Source of the DNA: Nonomuraea endophytica
GTDB taxonomy: Bacteria > Actinomycetota > Actinomycetes > Streptosporangiales > Streptosporangiaceae
Assembly (NCBI RefSeq): GCF_014203235.1
Contig: NZ_JACHIN010000002.1
Location: 779,123 to 843,122 of the forward strand
Reading direction: 5' to 3'
DNA length: 64,000 bases
The position numbers and the translations under genes were made by a program. Of the stretch, positions 51,101 to 59,110 are shown piece after piece; position 1 is the first letter of the stretch; every line of letters begins with the position of its first letter. The notes beneath the pieces were generated by a model. The model was not told the origin of the DNA. It made no database searches and worked only from the letters and a program-made list of their open reading frames with translations.

Positions 51101-52040
51101 GCGAGGACTTGCCCGACCCCGACGGCCCGGTGACGATCAGCGGCGCCGGGTCGGCCTCGCGTTCGGCCAGCCGCCTGACCAGCTCGGCGACCAGCCGGTC
51201 CCGGCCGAAGAACAGCGCCGCGTCCGTCTCTCCGAACGCGACCAGGCCCTTGTAGGGGGCGCCATCCGGCAGGCCGGACGGCGACAGCCGTACACCGTCG
51301 GGAGAGAGGCCGTGAGCGGGGTTACGGGCGAGCGCGAGCTCGCCCACGCGGCCGGTGGAGCGGGCGCGCGGGCGCGGGAACCCGGCCGCGGGCAGCGTGC
51401 GGCTCAGATGCCGGTGGACGTGCTGCAGCGTCAGGTACGGCGGGCCGCCCGGATCCCCCTCCTGCAGCAGGCGCAGCAGGGCTCCGGAGAAGGCCGTGTA
51501 CCTGGCTCCCTCCGGGGCGAAGGAGGGCTCGCTGCGTCCGGCCGAGGTCAGCACGTACGCGCCGGTGATCTCGGTGAGCCCGGCCACCTCGTCCAGCGCG
51601 GACATGCCCTCGATGGCCCGGCCGGAGAAGCAGCAGTCCAGGACCACGGCGACCGGCGCGTCCACGTTGTCGAGGAGGTATCGCCGCACGGTGTCATACG
51701 GCAGAGCCGTGTGTTCCAGGTGGAGCGGCCCGGAACGGGTGACACCGGCGGCTAGATGAAGCGAGCCACGACGGCTGACAAGGCCGTGGCCCACGTAATA
51801 CACGATCAGCGGGCCGCCCGCGGCGGCCGCCGCCTGGGAGACGGCGGCGCCCAGCTCCAGCGGACTCGCCAGATCGAGCCCGACCCGGACGTCGGCCAGC
51901 CCGCACGTCTCCAGCAACACCGCACGCAGGTCGTGGAGGGTACGAGCGACCGCGGGGAGGTCCGGCAGGTCGGATTCTGGACGATGCGTGCCCGTGCCGA
52001 TCAGCAGCGCGCTGGCGCCCGCGAAGTCACCGGCTCTCAC
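48144..52040 (-). CDS. Caspase-like peptidase / STAND NTPase / WD40 repeat protein
   Basis: A protein of 1298 residues. Caspase-like (C14) domain at 1-240: H85 (YYVGHG) and C137 (LDCCFSG) form the dyad. STAND-type NTPase at about 262-620: Walker A GPSGSGKS at 305-312, Walker B VLIVDQFEED at 349-358, then a helical winged-helix-like region. One membrane segment lies at about 638-668 (VALVSVLSGLLVVSLIASAVAVL) with a charged helix after it, then about 12 WD40 repeats (about 720-1290). This is the plan of signal-activated proteases in which the WD40 or STAND part senses and the peptidase acts. The GTG at 52040 is uncertain (poor ribosome site). Confidence 0.85.
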   Translation of the reverse strand: MRAGDFAGASALLIGTGTHRPESDLPDLPAVARTLHDLRAVLLETCGLADVRVGLDLASPLELGAAVSQAAAAAGGPLIVYYVGHGLVSRRGSLHLAAGVTRSGPLHLEHTALPYDTVRRYLLDNVDAPVAVVLDCCFSGRAIEGMSALDEVAGLTEITGAYVLTSAGRSEPSFAPEGARYTAFSGALLRLLQEGDPGGPPYLTLQHVHRHLSRTLPAAGFPRPRARSTGRVGELALARNPAHGLSPDGVRLSPSGLPDGAPYKGLVAFGETDAALFFGRDRLVAELVRRLAEREADPAPLIVTGPSGSGKSSLLRAGLVPALRQGAMGGPRTAAVIRPGDPLPGDVDVLIVDQFEEDLDAAARVCARPGLTVLAVRADFLGRCAEHPALRTALERGQVVVGAMTEDELRAAIERPATAAGLTLEPGLVELLLRDLGQEPGRLPLLSHALLATWQQRRRTVLTVAGYRQTGGIHGALAATADDVLASLPDPGRAQALFLRLVHVGDGTDDTRRRLTRDRLALELPDVDEEAIDAFAADDARLLTLDGEHVTITHEALLTAWPALRGWIENDRTALLVEQRLVEAARAWEGDQAGLYQGSRLELAREWAAGRRPGPLVSRFLAASQALARRRARLRVALVSVLSGLLVVSLIASAVAVLKYQEAEGERRTADARAKVFQADVVRQADPPAALRLGIEAVRTDAGTVTESALAADALSMAYRARLTGFTASVNAVAVSPDGTRALTGDFQGTLHLWDLDRRTKLATLPGTGKGSVYAARFGPDGRAVVSWRETAPEIWDLSGPSPRLAAVLGDPGHHAEFYAGGGRVAVATDRGVELWDVRGTPKMLSRFGPPVTDLAVAGEVLVTADATGAGRVWRLDTGASEPLPVPATESNPSLGVAARADGALAVVGDRVWDVRGKPELVGYLTGHEGFIGDVAFAPQGTMLATAGDDYSVIVWDLADPRFPQVRTRLAGHTAEVTAVEFGPGGRLLTGSGDTTAILWRYADPPGRKLLPGAADQIAVGGGMKLTHDREGATLWGPGGEVARFPAATAVALSADGASALVGGESGATLRRPAGSLTLAEGMRLRSVALSPDGRLALMSGPDGVVLWSAATGLEKRLPGTGATSVVALGDGFGVGGGADGRLALWDLRDPERPRRTGTGDGHSGEVRALAVRGELVVSGGEDRKAVLWEVSGGTRLRATGSMGGHGGPVHEVAISPDGRVAATAALDETVAVWLIRDRSGPRRVHTLSRSGEGVAFGPGTYAMVASNVQSGVVEWDFRYLADVIDQPLIAACALTTC

Positions 52041-52125
52041 GCATCGAGTTCAGCACAATCTCGCGATCGCGCTATGGGTAGGGCCCTACTCAGCCACCTG
52101 GGGCCTCAGCCTTGGTGCCCAGACC

Positions 52126-52545
52126 TCAGCCGCCTTGGGCCCAGACGCCGTCCCAGCCGGAGCACTTTCCGGTGATCTTGGTGGCGGTGCCGCGGCAGAC
52201 CTTGCCCTCGATGGAGAGCATGTAGCCGGTGCTGAGGGAGAAGGCCAGCGGCTTGGTGCCCGAGCAGTTCTTGTAGGTCTTCTTGCCCTGGCCGCCGCTC
52301 TCCTTGGTCCAGCGGAACTTCAGCCAGGAACATCCCTTCTTGCCGGGGAAGTCGTAGAGCTTGCCGGAGACGGTGAAGCCGGGCCGGTCGAGGACGACCT
52401 TGCCCTTGGCCTTGCCCGCACGGTCGGCCGAATAGATGGAACCCCAGCTCCAGGTCTCGGGGTTGGCCGAGGCCATGGCTGGGGCAGCCAGCGTCGCCGA
52501 CGCGAAGAGGAGGGTCGCGCCCACGGCTATGGTGCGAAAAATCAT
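52126..52545 (-). CDS. Small secreted protein, unknown function
   Basis: A protein of 139 residues. The signal peptide MIFRTIAVGATLLFASATLAAPAMA is cleaved near residue 25. The mature part has about 110 residues with four Cys (GCSWLKF; KNCSG; VCRGT; KCSGWDG), so probably two disulfides, and Lys/Gly-rich beta-like stretches. No family is recognised. It is upstream of the caspase-like gene by 85 bases. Confidence 0.75.
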   Translation of the reverse strand: MIFRTIAVGATLLFASATLAAPAMASANPETWSWGSIYSADRAGKAKGKVVLDRPGFTVSGKLYDFPGKKGCSWLKFRWTKESGGQGKKTYKNCSGTKPLAFSLSTGYMLSIEGKVCRGTATKITGKCSGWDGVWAQGG

Positions 52546-52559
52546 GATTCTGAGGCTAG

Positions 52560-53552
52560 TCAGGCGCCTTGCATCCCGCTTGCAGGATCATCCCTCAGCA
52601 CCTCCGCCGCCTTGTGACACGTGCGCAGCGCCGACCGCGCGTACCGCGGAGAGGCCCCCGCCAGCCCGCACGCGGGCGTGAGCGTGACCCGGTCGGCCAG
52701 TTCCCCCGGCGCGAACCCGAGCCGCCGCCACATCTCCACCGCCGGAGCGGCCACGGCGCCGACGTCCGGCAGCGGCGCGTCCGTGCCCGGCACCACGCCC
52801 AGCAGGAACACCATCCCGGCCTCGACCGCCTCGCCGATCGCCTCGTCGTCGCGCCGCCGCAGCAGCGAGGCGTCCATGGACACCCCGCGCACCCCGGCCC
52901 GCCGCAGCAGCCCGAAGGGCACGCCGGGCGCGCAACAGTGCACCAGCGGCGCCCCGAACCCCTTCAGCGACTCCTCCACCCGCCACTCCTCGACCGGAGC
53001 CAGCCGCCCGAACCCCGAAGCCGTCGGCACCGTCCCCCTCAGCACCCCCGGCAGTCCGGGCTCGTCGAGCTGCAGCACCACCTCGCTCACCCTGGGCAGC
53101 CGCTTCCTGACCTCGGCCAGATGCTCCTCGACTCCCTGGGCGAGCGAAGCGGTCAGATCCCGCACCGCCCCGGCGTCGGACAACATCTTGTCGCCGTGAC
53201 GCAGCTCGATCGCGCCGGCCAGCGTCCACGGCCCGCACACCTGCACCTTGAACGGCCCCTCGAACCCCTGCCCCAGCTCCTCCAGCCCGTCAAGATCCCG
53301 GCGCAGATGGTCGGCCGCCCGATGGTGATCACGCCCCGGCCGGTCCGTCAGCCGCCACCCGGACGGCTGAACCTCGACCGCCAGATCGACGAGCATCGAC
53401 GCCGTCCGCCCGAGCATGTCCGCACCCACACCTCTGGCCGGAAGCTCCGGCAGATAAGGCAACCCGGGCACCTCACCGAACACCACACGCAGCGCCTCCA
53501 GATGATCTTCACCCGGATGCGAGCCAATCCCGGTAGCCTCCCACGCAGTCAT
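52560..53552 (-). CDS. MetE C-terminal-like methyltransferase (cobalamin-independent methionine synthase family)
   Basis: A protein of 330 residues with the TIM-barrel fold of the methyl-accepting half of MetE. Zinc-ligand-like residues are VHCCAPG (His and Cys) and TPACGLAG (Cys). FKVQVCGPWTLAGAIELRHGDKML and VVLQLDEPGLP are also conserved. It lacks the N-terminal half of full MetE (usually ~750 residues in all), as do other actinobacterial proteins labelled methionine synthase. The methyl donor may be a corrinoid or other protein. The ATG at 53552 is 28 bases from the divergent hydrolase gene's start. Confidence 0.8.
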   Translation of the reverse strand: MTAWEATGIGSHPGEDHLEALRVVFGEVPGLPYLPELPARGVGADMLGRTASMLVDLAVEVQPSGWRLTDRPGRDHHRAADHLRRDLDGLEELGQGFEGPFKVQVCGPWTLAGAIELRHGDKMLSDAGAVRDLTASLAQGVEEHLAEVRKRLPRVSEVVLQLDEPGLPGVLRGTVPTASGFGRLAPVEEWRVEESLKGFGAPLVHCCAPGVPFGLLRRAGVRGVSMDASLLRRRDDEAIGEAVEAGMVFLLGVVPGTDAPLPDVGAVAAPAVEMWRRLGFAPGELADRVTLTPACGLAGASPRYARSALRTCHKAAEVLRDDPASGMQGA

Positions 53553-53580
53553 GGCCCCCAGCCTAGTTATCGTGGGGACC

Positions 53581-54213
53581 ATGGAGCTCACCAAGTACGG
53601 ACACGCGTGCGTGCGGCTGGAGAAGGACGGAAAGGTCCTGATCATCGACCCGGGCGTCTTCACCGAGGACCCGGTCCTGGACGACGCCGACGCCGTGCTC
53701 ATCACCCACGCCCACTTCGACCACCTCGACACCGAGCGCCTCAAGGCCGCCTCCCCCGGCATCGAGGTCTGGACCTGCGCGGAAGTGGCGGCCGAACTGG
53801 CGGACCTGCCGATGAACGTCCAGACGGTGAAGCACGGCGACACGTTCACCACGGCCGGATTCACCGTGAGCACCCACGGCGAATGGCACGCCGCCAACCA
53901 CCCCGACATGCCGATCGCCAACAATGTCGGTTTCCTGGTGGACGAGGAGCTCTTCTACCCCGGTGACGCGCTGACTGTTCCCGAGACGCGGGTGGGAACA
54001 CTGCTGGTCCCGACCGGGGCGCCGTGGTTGAAGCTGTCCGAGATGGTGGAGTACCTACGCACGATCCGCCCGGCGCGGGCATATTCGACGCACGACGCGC
54101 TGTACAGCGAGGTGGGCCTGACCTTGGTGGACAACTGGCTCAAAATGGAAGCCGACCGCCAACACGCCGACATCCGCCGCCTCCCCCTCCGCTCCCCCGT
54201 TTCCCTCACCTAG
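53581..54213 (+). CDS. MBL-fold metal-dependent hydrolase
   Basis: A protein of 210 residues of the UlaG/YfnE-like metallo-beta-lactamase fold. The metal motif THAHFDHLD has H43, H45, D47 and H48; further ligands follow in THGEWH and YPGDAL. The substrate is unknown. The ATG at 53581 follows GTGGGGACC; the frame's earlier ATG at 53551 lies in the divergent promoter. The C-terminus (HADIRRLPLRSPVSLT) runs up to an 18-bp tandem repeat. Confidence 0.88.
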   Translation: MELTKYGHACVRLEKDGKVLIIDPGVFTEDPVLDDADAVLITHAHFDHLDTERLKAASPGIEVWTCAEVAAELADLPMNVQTVKHGDTFTTAGFTVSTHGEWHAANHPDMPIANNVGFLVDEELFYPGDALTVPETRVGTLLVPTGAPWLKLSEMVEYLRTIRPARAYSTHDALYSEVGLTLVDNWLKMEADRQHADIRRLPLRSPVSLT

Positions 54214-54219
54214 GTCCGG

Positions 54220-54285
54220 TTCCGTCGCGCTGTCTCTTTCCGGCGCGCCGTCTCTTTCCGTCGCGCTGTCTCTTTCCGTCGCGCT
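54220..54285. repeat. 18-bp tandem repeat (3 copies plus a partial)
   Basis: TTCCGTCGCGCTGTCTCT at 54220, a two-base variant at 54238, a perfect copy at 54256, and a partial at 54274. It begins 6 bases after the stop codon of the hydrolase gene. Confidence 0.85.
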
Positions 54286-54318
54286 TCCGCTACGGCGCTC
54301 TTCTGTCACGGCGCTTTT

Positions 54319-54419
54319 CCGTTACGGCAAGCCGCCCCACCGCCACCCGCCGCCGTGGGCTGGCGCCGATCGGGGGGATCGCTTCTCACGTCGGACGTGG
54401 TCCCCACCGCAACGGCCCC
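54319..54419 (-). repeat. Dispersed intergenic repeat, copy B (inverted)
   Basis: On the minus strand it is identical by eye to copy C (56136-56236) over the full ~101 bases, including GACGTGAGAAGCGATCCCC. Copies B and C point in opposite directions and flank mnmA. Confidence 0.85.
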
Positions 54420-54420
54420 C

Positions 54421-54514
54421 TTGCCCAGCCACCACGCCAAGGCCGGCCACCTCTCCCAGTTGCCATGCCAGGACTAGCCACCTTGCCCAGCCACCATGCC
54501 AGGGCTGGCCACCT
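54421..54514. repeat. ~31-bp imperfect tandem repeat (3 copies)
   Basis: Units of the form TTGCCCAGCCACCA(C/T)GCCA followed by GG...GGCCACCT begin at about 54421, 54454 and 54483, with some substitutions in the middle copy. Confidence 0.7.
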
Positions 54515-54899
54515 GCCATGGCGCCGAGCCCCACCGCCCAACACCCCGCCGCCCCGGCGCCCGAAATGCAAGGGCGAGCCGCCGATCCCGAGACTCCAGC
54601 CCCCGCGGCTCCCGAGCTCCACCACCCCAAGGTTCTCGCCCGCCAGCAAGGCACCCGCATGGGCAACCCACCGGTCCCGAGGCTCCGCCATCCCACGTCT
54701 CCCGAGGCTCCGCCACCCCCCTCGGCTCCCGCCCGCCGGGAAGGCACCCGCGTGGGAAACCCACTAGTCGAAGGCAGGCTCCCGGGGCAACCCCTCGGTC
54801 CGGAGGCAGCCCGCCGGTCCCGAAGGCAGGTTTGCGGGGGCTGCCCCTCGTAACCGTGCACTGGCCAGGCGGCTGGTAGGGCACAGCCGGGGGGTGCGG

Positions 54900-55961
54900 T
54901 TAGGAGGAGGAGGAGGTGATGGTGGCGGAGCCTATTACCGTGTCGCCTGTGTAGAGGACGGCGGCCTGGCCGGCGGCTACGCCGGTGGCGGGGCGGGTGA
55001 GGGTGATGTGGAGGTCGTCGCCGGTCTGCTCGTAGTGGCAGTCGTAGACCTCGCCGTGGGCGCGTAGCTGGACCGTGACCGGGCCTGTGGCGGCGGGGCC
55101 GTTCCACAGGGGGCGGACGCAGTGGATCTTCGTGACCTCCAGCGCCGCGCGCGGGCCCACTGTCACGGTGTTGGAGACCGGCTCGATCGACAGCACGTAG
55201 CGGGGGCGGCCGTCGGGGGCGGGGCGGTCGATGTGCAGGCCCTTGCGCTGGCCCACCGTGAAGCCGTGCGCGCCCTGGTGGGCGCCCACCACCTCGCCGT
55301 CCTGGTCGAGGATGCGGCCGGGCTCGGAGCCGAGGCGCTTGGCCAGGAAGCCGCGGGTGTCGCCGTCGGCGATGAAGCAGATGTCGTGGCTGTCGGGCTT
55401 GTCGGCCACGGTCAGGCCGCGGCGGGAGGCCTCCTCGCGTACCTGCGCCTTGGTGGAGTCGCCGAGCGGGAAGATCGCGTGGCTGAGCTGCTCGCGGGTG
55501 AGCACGCCCAGCACGTACGACTGGTCCTTGGCCATGTCCGGGCTCCTGGACAGCACACCATCGGCCAGCTTCGCGTGATGCCCGGTGGCCACCGCGTCGA
55601 ACCCCAGCGCCAGCGCCCGATCCAGCACCGCCTCGAACTTGATCTTCTCGTTGCACCGCAGGCACGGGTTCGGCGTGCGGCCCGCGGCGTACTCGGCCAC
55701 GAAGTCCTCGACGACGTCCCGCTGGAAACGCTCGGCCATGTCCCAGATGTAGAACGGGATCCCGATCACGTCCGCGGCCCTGCGCGCGTCGCGGGAGTCC
55801 TCGATCGTGCAACACCCACGCGCGCCGGTACGGTGCGATTGAGGGTTGGCCGACAGAGCCAGATGCACACCGGTGACATCGTGACCGGCCTCGGCGATCC
55901 GGGCAGCGGCCACGGCAGAGTCGACGCCGCCCGACATGGCGGCAAGCACACGAAGTCCCAT
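54900..55961 (-). CDS. mnmA: tRNA-specific 2-thiouridylase
   Basis: An enzyme of 353 residues that thiolates U34 of tRNAs reading glutamate, glutamine and lysine codons. PP-loop SGGVDS at 10-15; nucleophile C100 in NPCLRCN and the persulfide Cys C195 in [10 protein letters not shown]. The sulfur is supplied by a cysteine desulfurase, one of which lies 6 kb away (62211). The gene stands alone on its strand between the two inverted repeat copies B and C. Confidence 0.96.
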   Translation of the reverse strand: MGLRVLAAMSGGVDSAVAAARIAEAGHDVTGVHLALSANPQSHRTGARGCCTIEDSRDARRAADVIGIPFYIWDMAERFQRDVVEDFVAEYAAGRTPNPCLRCNEKIKFEAVLDRALALGFDAVATGHHAKLADGVLSRSPDMAKDQSYVLGVLTREQLSHAIFPLGDSTKAQVREEASRRGLTVADKPDSHDICFIADGDTRGFLAKRLGSEPGRILDQDGEVVGAHQGAHGFTVGQRKGLHIDRPAPDGRPRYVLSIEPVSNTVTVGPRAALEVTKIHCVRPLWNGPAATGPVTVQLRAHGEVYDCHYEQTGDDLHITLTRPATGVAAGQAAVLYTGDTVIGSATITSSSS

Positions 55962-56328
55962 GACCCAACCAGCGTACCCGCTCCACTACGCCACCCTTTT
56001 CCCCTCCCACCCCCTCCGGCGGCCAACCAAGAGCCCAGCCTGGGCAACGACAGACCATCGATAGCCGGCCGACGATGACGGAACGGCTGGCCGACCTTGG
56101 CGCGGGTGGCTGGTCAAACGGTGGCTGGTCAAGGGGGGCCGTTGCGGTGGGGACCACGTCCGACGTGAGAAGCGATCCCCCCGATCGGCGCCAGCCCACG
56201 GCGGCGGGTGGCGGTGGGGCGGCTTGCCGTAACGGAAAGGGCCGTGAGAAGACACCGCGACGGAAAGCAGCGAGGCACGGCGAAAAGTTGGGCGGAGGCG
56301 AGGGCTGGCTCTGAGACAATGACGGGTT
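55962..56328. other. Intergenic region with repeat copy C; no gene seen
   Basis: 367 bases between the divergent mnmA and DUF695 genes. They contain two copies of GGTGGCTGGTCAA (about 56105-56131), repeat copy C, and 90 bases of promoter-like DNA before the DUF695 gene, without a strong consensus. Confidence 0.5.
56136..56236 (+). repeat. Dispersed intergenic repeat, copy C
   Basis: The same ~101-bp sequence as copy B in inverted orientation, and close to copy A. Ends: GGGCCGTTGCGGTGGGGAC on the left, GGCTTGCCGTAACGG on the right. Confidence 0.85.
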
Positions 56329-57384
56329 ATGCGACTGTTCGGGCGCAAGGACGACGAGGACCAGGAGCCGGTCATGCCCGGTGATCTCATTGCCGACTTC
56401 TGGGTGTGGTGGGAGCGAACGCGCCCGCGGTTGGACGGCATGGTGGCGGCCGAAGAGGCCGAGCGGCTGGCTGAGGCGCTGGAGCCGGCTGTCGCTGCGG
56501 TGCATCCGGGGCTTGTCTATGAGATCGCGCCGGGGCGGGGGGCGGCTCATGCGCTGGTCGTGACCGCGGCCGGGGACGCCGAGTTGCGGTCGCTGGCGCA
56601 TCGGTGGGCCAAGGCGGCGCCGCCGGCGGATCTGCTGTGGGAGTTCCATCCGTCGCGGCAGGCCAATCCGCTGGCGCTGGAGCTGACGCTGGATGTGGGC
56701 GGCAAGGAGTTCGCGCTGGAGGAGCTGATGCTCGGGCTGCGCGTGCCGCGCGGGTCGGCGCGGATCGACGTGGCCGCCTATCACCCGGTGTTCGGCGAGC
56801 TGGACGACGAGACGCGCATGGAGGCGGCGCTGCTGGCGCTCGACTGGCTGCTCGGCGAGGACGACGTGGCCCGCTGGATCGGTGAGATCACCGCGGCCAC
56901 GTTCCAGCCGATCGACGCCGTCTCGGCCGCTCATCTGCGCGCGGTGGTCGACGACGTGGCCTCGGGCTATGACGAGGAGCAGTGGGCGCTGCTGGAGGGA
57001 CAGACCGCGGGTGGCGCGCCGCTGGTCGCCACGACCCGGTATCCGCTGCGGCCGGTCGACTATCCGCTGTTCGACCAGCACATCCAGATCACGCTCCCCT
57101 ACTCCCATCGCGACGAGAACGGGCTGCCGGTCGGCGACTCGCTCGTCGCACTGCGCGACTTCGAGGAACGGCTGGCCGCCCGCCTGACCAAGCTCCACGC
57201 CGACGCGATCCTGGCGGCGCACCTGAGCGCCGAGGGCCACCGGGTGATCCACCTGTATGCGGACCCGACGGGCGAGGCGGCCATCCACGCCAAGGAGCTC
57301 ATCGTCAGCTGGCAGGAGGGCGATCCGGTGGTGGACGTCGACTCCGATCCCGCCTGGGTGTCGGTGGCGCCGTTCCTGTCCTGA
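56329..57384 (+). CDS. DUF695-domain protein
   Basis: A soluble protein of 351 residues. The C-terminal ~115 residues (YPLRPVDYPLFDQHIQITLPYSHRDENGLPVGDSLVALRDFEERLAARL...RVIHLYAD) match DUF695. The N-terminal part (LIADFWVWWERTRPRLDGMVAAEEAERLAEALEPAVAAVHPGLVYEI) is also found in such proteins. No activity is known to me. The last 80 bases overlap the 3' end of the kinase gene on the other strand, which is a large convergent overlap. The ATG at 56329 begins MRLFGRKDDED, following no clear ribosome site. Confidence 0.75.
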   Translation: MRLFGRKDDEDQEPVMPGDLIADFWVWWERTRPRLDGMVAAEEAERLAEALEPAVAAVHPGLVYEIAPGRGAAHALVVTAAGDAELRSLAHRWAKAAPPADLLWEFHPSRQANPLALELTLDVGGKEFALEELMLGLRVPRGSARIDVAAYHPVFGELDDETRMEAALLALDWLLGEDDVARWIGEITAATFQPIDAVSAAHLRAVVDDVASGYDEEQWALLEGQTAGGAPLVATTRYPLRPVDYPLFDQHIQITLPYSHRDENGLPVGDSLVALRDFEERLAARLTKLHADAILAAHLSAEGHRVIHLYADPTGEAAIHAKELIVSWQEGDPVVDVDSDPAWVSVAPFLS

Positions 57385-59110
57385 GCGGCAGCGTGATGGT
57401 GAAGACGGCGCCCTCTCCCAGGGTGCCGGCCGCCGTCACCGTTCCGCCGTGGGCGGTGACGATGCTGCGGACGATGGCCAGGCCGAGTCCGCTGCCGCCG
57501 CCCTTCCTGCTGCGGGAGCGGTCGGCCCGCCAGAAGCGGTCGAAGACGTGGGGCAGGTCCTCCGGAGCGATGCCGGTGCCGGTGTCGGCCACCTCGATCA
57601 CCATCTGATCGCCGCGCGGGCGGCCGGTCAGGGCGACGTGGCCGCCGGGCGGGGTGTGGCGTACCGCGTTGGTGACCAGGTTGCCTACGGCTTGGCGTAG
57701 CCGTACCGGGTCGGCTTCGAGGGTGAGGCCGGGGGCGGCGGTGACGGTCAGGGTGCGGCCGGGGGCCGGGTGGGCCGCGGCCACCTGGTCGAGGAGGTCG
57801 CGCAGGTCGGCGGGCTCGGGGTGGAGGCGGAGCTTGCCCGCGTCGGCGATCGACAGGTCCTGCAGGTCGTCGACGATGTGTTGCAGCAGCAGCGACTCCT
57901 TGAGCAGGCGTCTGGTGTCCAGGGGCGCGACGCCGTCTTCGACGGCCTCCAGCCAGCCTCGGATGTTGCTGAGCGGGGTGCGGAGTTCGTGGGCGACGTC
58001 GCTGACCATGTCCTTGCGCAGCGCCTCCAGGCGGAGCCGGTGTTCGGCCATCTCGTTGAAGGCGGCGGCGAGCTCGCCGAGTTCGCCGCCTGCCGACACG
58101 TTGACCTTGGCGGCGCCGTCCTCGCGCATGCGGTGGACGGCGGCGGTGAGGGCGCGTAGCGGGTGGATGACGCGGGTGGCCAGGTAGAAGCTGATGCCGG
58201 CGCTCAGCACCAGGATGGCGGCGGCCACGGCGGCGATGCGGGCGGTGTTCTCCGGTGAGAGGTTCAGGGCGGGGGCGGTGGGGGCGGATTCGATGAACAG
58301 CCAGGCCGCCGGGGCCACGTGGGAGCGCAGTTGCTCGCGGCGGCTGGTGTCGAGGCAGCCGTTGACGCCCGCGGCGACGGGGCCGCCGACGACGGCGGGG
58401 CGGGTCCAGGTCCAGGTGAGGTCGCGGGCGAGCTTGACGGGGTCGCCGCCCTCGCGGTTCAGGCAGGCGTTGACCAGGGAGTTGAGCTGGCGCAGCGCCT
58501 TGGCCTCGGTGCGGGTGGGGCGGGCGAGCTCTTGCTTGGAGCACGTGTCGCGGGCCGGGTCGGGTCCGGTGCCTTCCACCTCGACGTCGGGACGGCCGGA
58601 CGGGCTGGTCGCCGCCTTGGCGTCGAACCCGATGCGGCGCAGGCACTCCACGCGCCGCTGGGCGACCTGGCGCAGCGCGCGTTCCTCGGCCGGGCGCAGG
58701 GTGAACGGGCCGGTGGCCCTGGGGTCGATCCGGTCGGGGCCGACCGAGGGCAGCAGCGCGGTGTCCACGGCCAGCGGGTCGACCACGGCCGATGGGGTCG
58801 CGGGCGGGGTGCCGGGGGCGGAGGCGGCGATCGGGCGGCGGTCGTGGGTGGTCAGCGTGATCTTGCGGCCGGTCTTGGCGGCGAGGTCGGCGACGATCTT
58901 GTCCACGCCGGTCCATGACGGGTGGCGGGCGGCGTAGGCGAGGAGGGTGTCGTAGACGCGGGTGTCCTCGGCGAGCGCCTGGCCGCGCTGCTGCTGGATG
59001 GCGCCCGAGGTCAGGGTGCCGACGACCCAGGCGGTCGCGGCTACGGAGCAGACGGCCACGAGCACGGAGGCGGCGAGCAGTTTGACCCGCAGCCCGCTAC
59101 GGCGCCGCAT
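57305..59110 (-). CDS. Sensor histidine kinase, BaeS type
   Basis: A protein of 601 residues. Segment 1 (about 10-32), an extracellular sensor domain (about 33-290) with four Cys (C156, C190, C216, C252; the first in RRVECLRRIGF), segment 2 (about 292-312), HAMP, His kinase domain with H374 (SDVAHELRTPLSN), ATPase domain (NLVTNAVRHTPPGGH; DTGTGI; KGGGSGLGLAIV), and an Arg/Pro-rich tail that lies in the overlap with the DUF695 gene. The ATG at 59110 overlaps the response regulator by 14 bases. An extracellular Cys-rich sensor and the nearby secreted protein suggest an envelope signal. Confidence 0.92.
   Translation of the reverse strand: MRRRSGLRVKLLAASVLVAVCSVAATAWVVGTLTSGAIQQQRGQALAEDTRVYDTLLAYAARHPSWTGVDKIVADLAAKTGRKITLTTHDRRPIAASAPGTPPATPSAVVDPLAVDTALLPSVGPDRIDPRATGPFTLRPAEERALRQVAQRRVECLRRIGFDAKAATSPSGRPDVEVEGTGPDPARDTCSKQELARPTRTEAKALRQLNSLVNACLNREGGDPVKLARDLTWTWTRPAVVGGPVAAGVNGCLDTSRREQLRSHVAPAAWLFIESAPTAPALNLSPENTARIAAVAAAILVLSAGISFYLATRVIHPLRALTAAVHRMREDGAAKVNVSAGGELGELAAAFNEMAEHRLRLEALRKDMVSDVAHELRTPLSNIRGWLEAVEDGVAPLDTRRLLKESLLLQHIVDDLQDLSIADAGKLRLHPEPADLRDLLDQVAAAHPAPGRTLTVTAAPGLTLEADPVRLRQAVGNLVTNAVRHTPPGGHVALTGRPRGDQMVIEVADTGTGIAPEDLPHVFDRFWRADRSRSRKGGGSGLGLAIVRSIVTAHGGTVTAAGTLGEGAVFTITLPLRTGTAPPTPRRDRSRRPPPDRPPAS

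Larger units (their letters stand above)
54214..54899. other. 686-base intergenic region of repeats; no gene seen
   Basis: It holds an 18-bp tandem repeat, the dispersed repeat (copy B), a ~31-bp imperfect tandem repeat and, near 54640-54770, two further ~60-bp similar stretches (AAGGCACCCGC(A/G)TGGG(C/A)AACCCAC). Long open frames here only reflect base composition. I see no promoter or gene. Confidence 0.6.
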
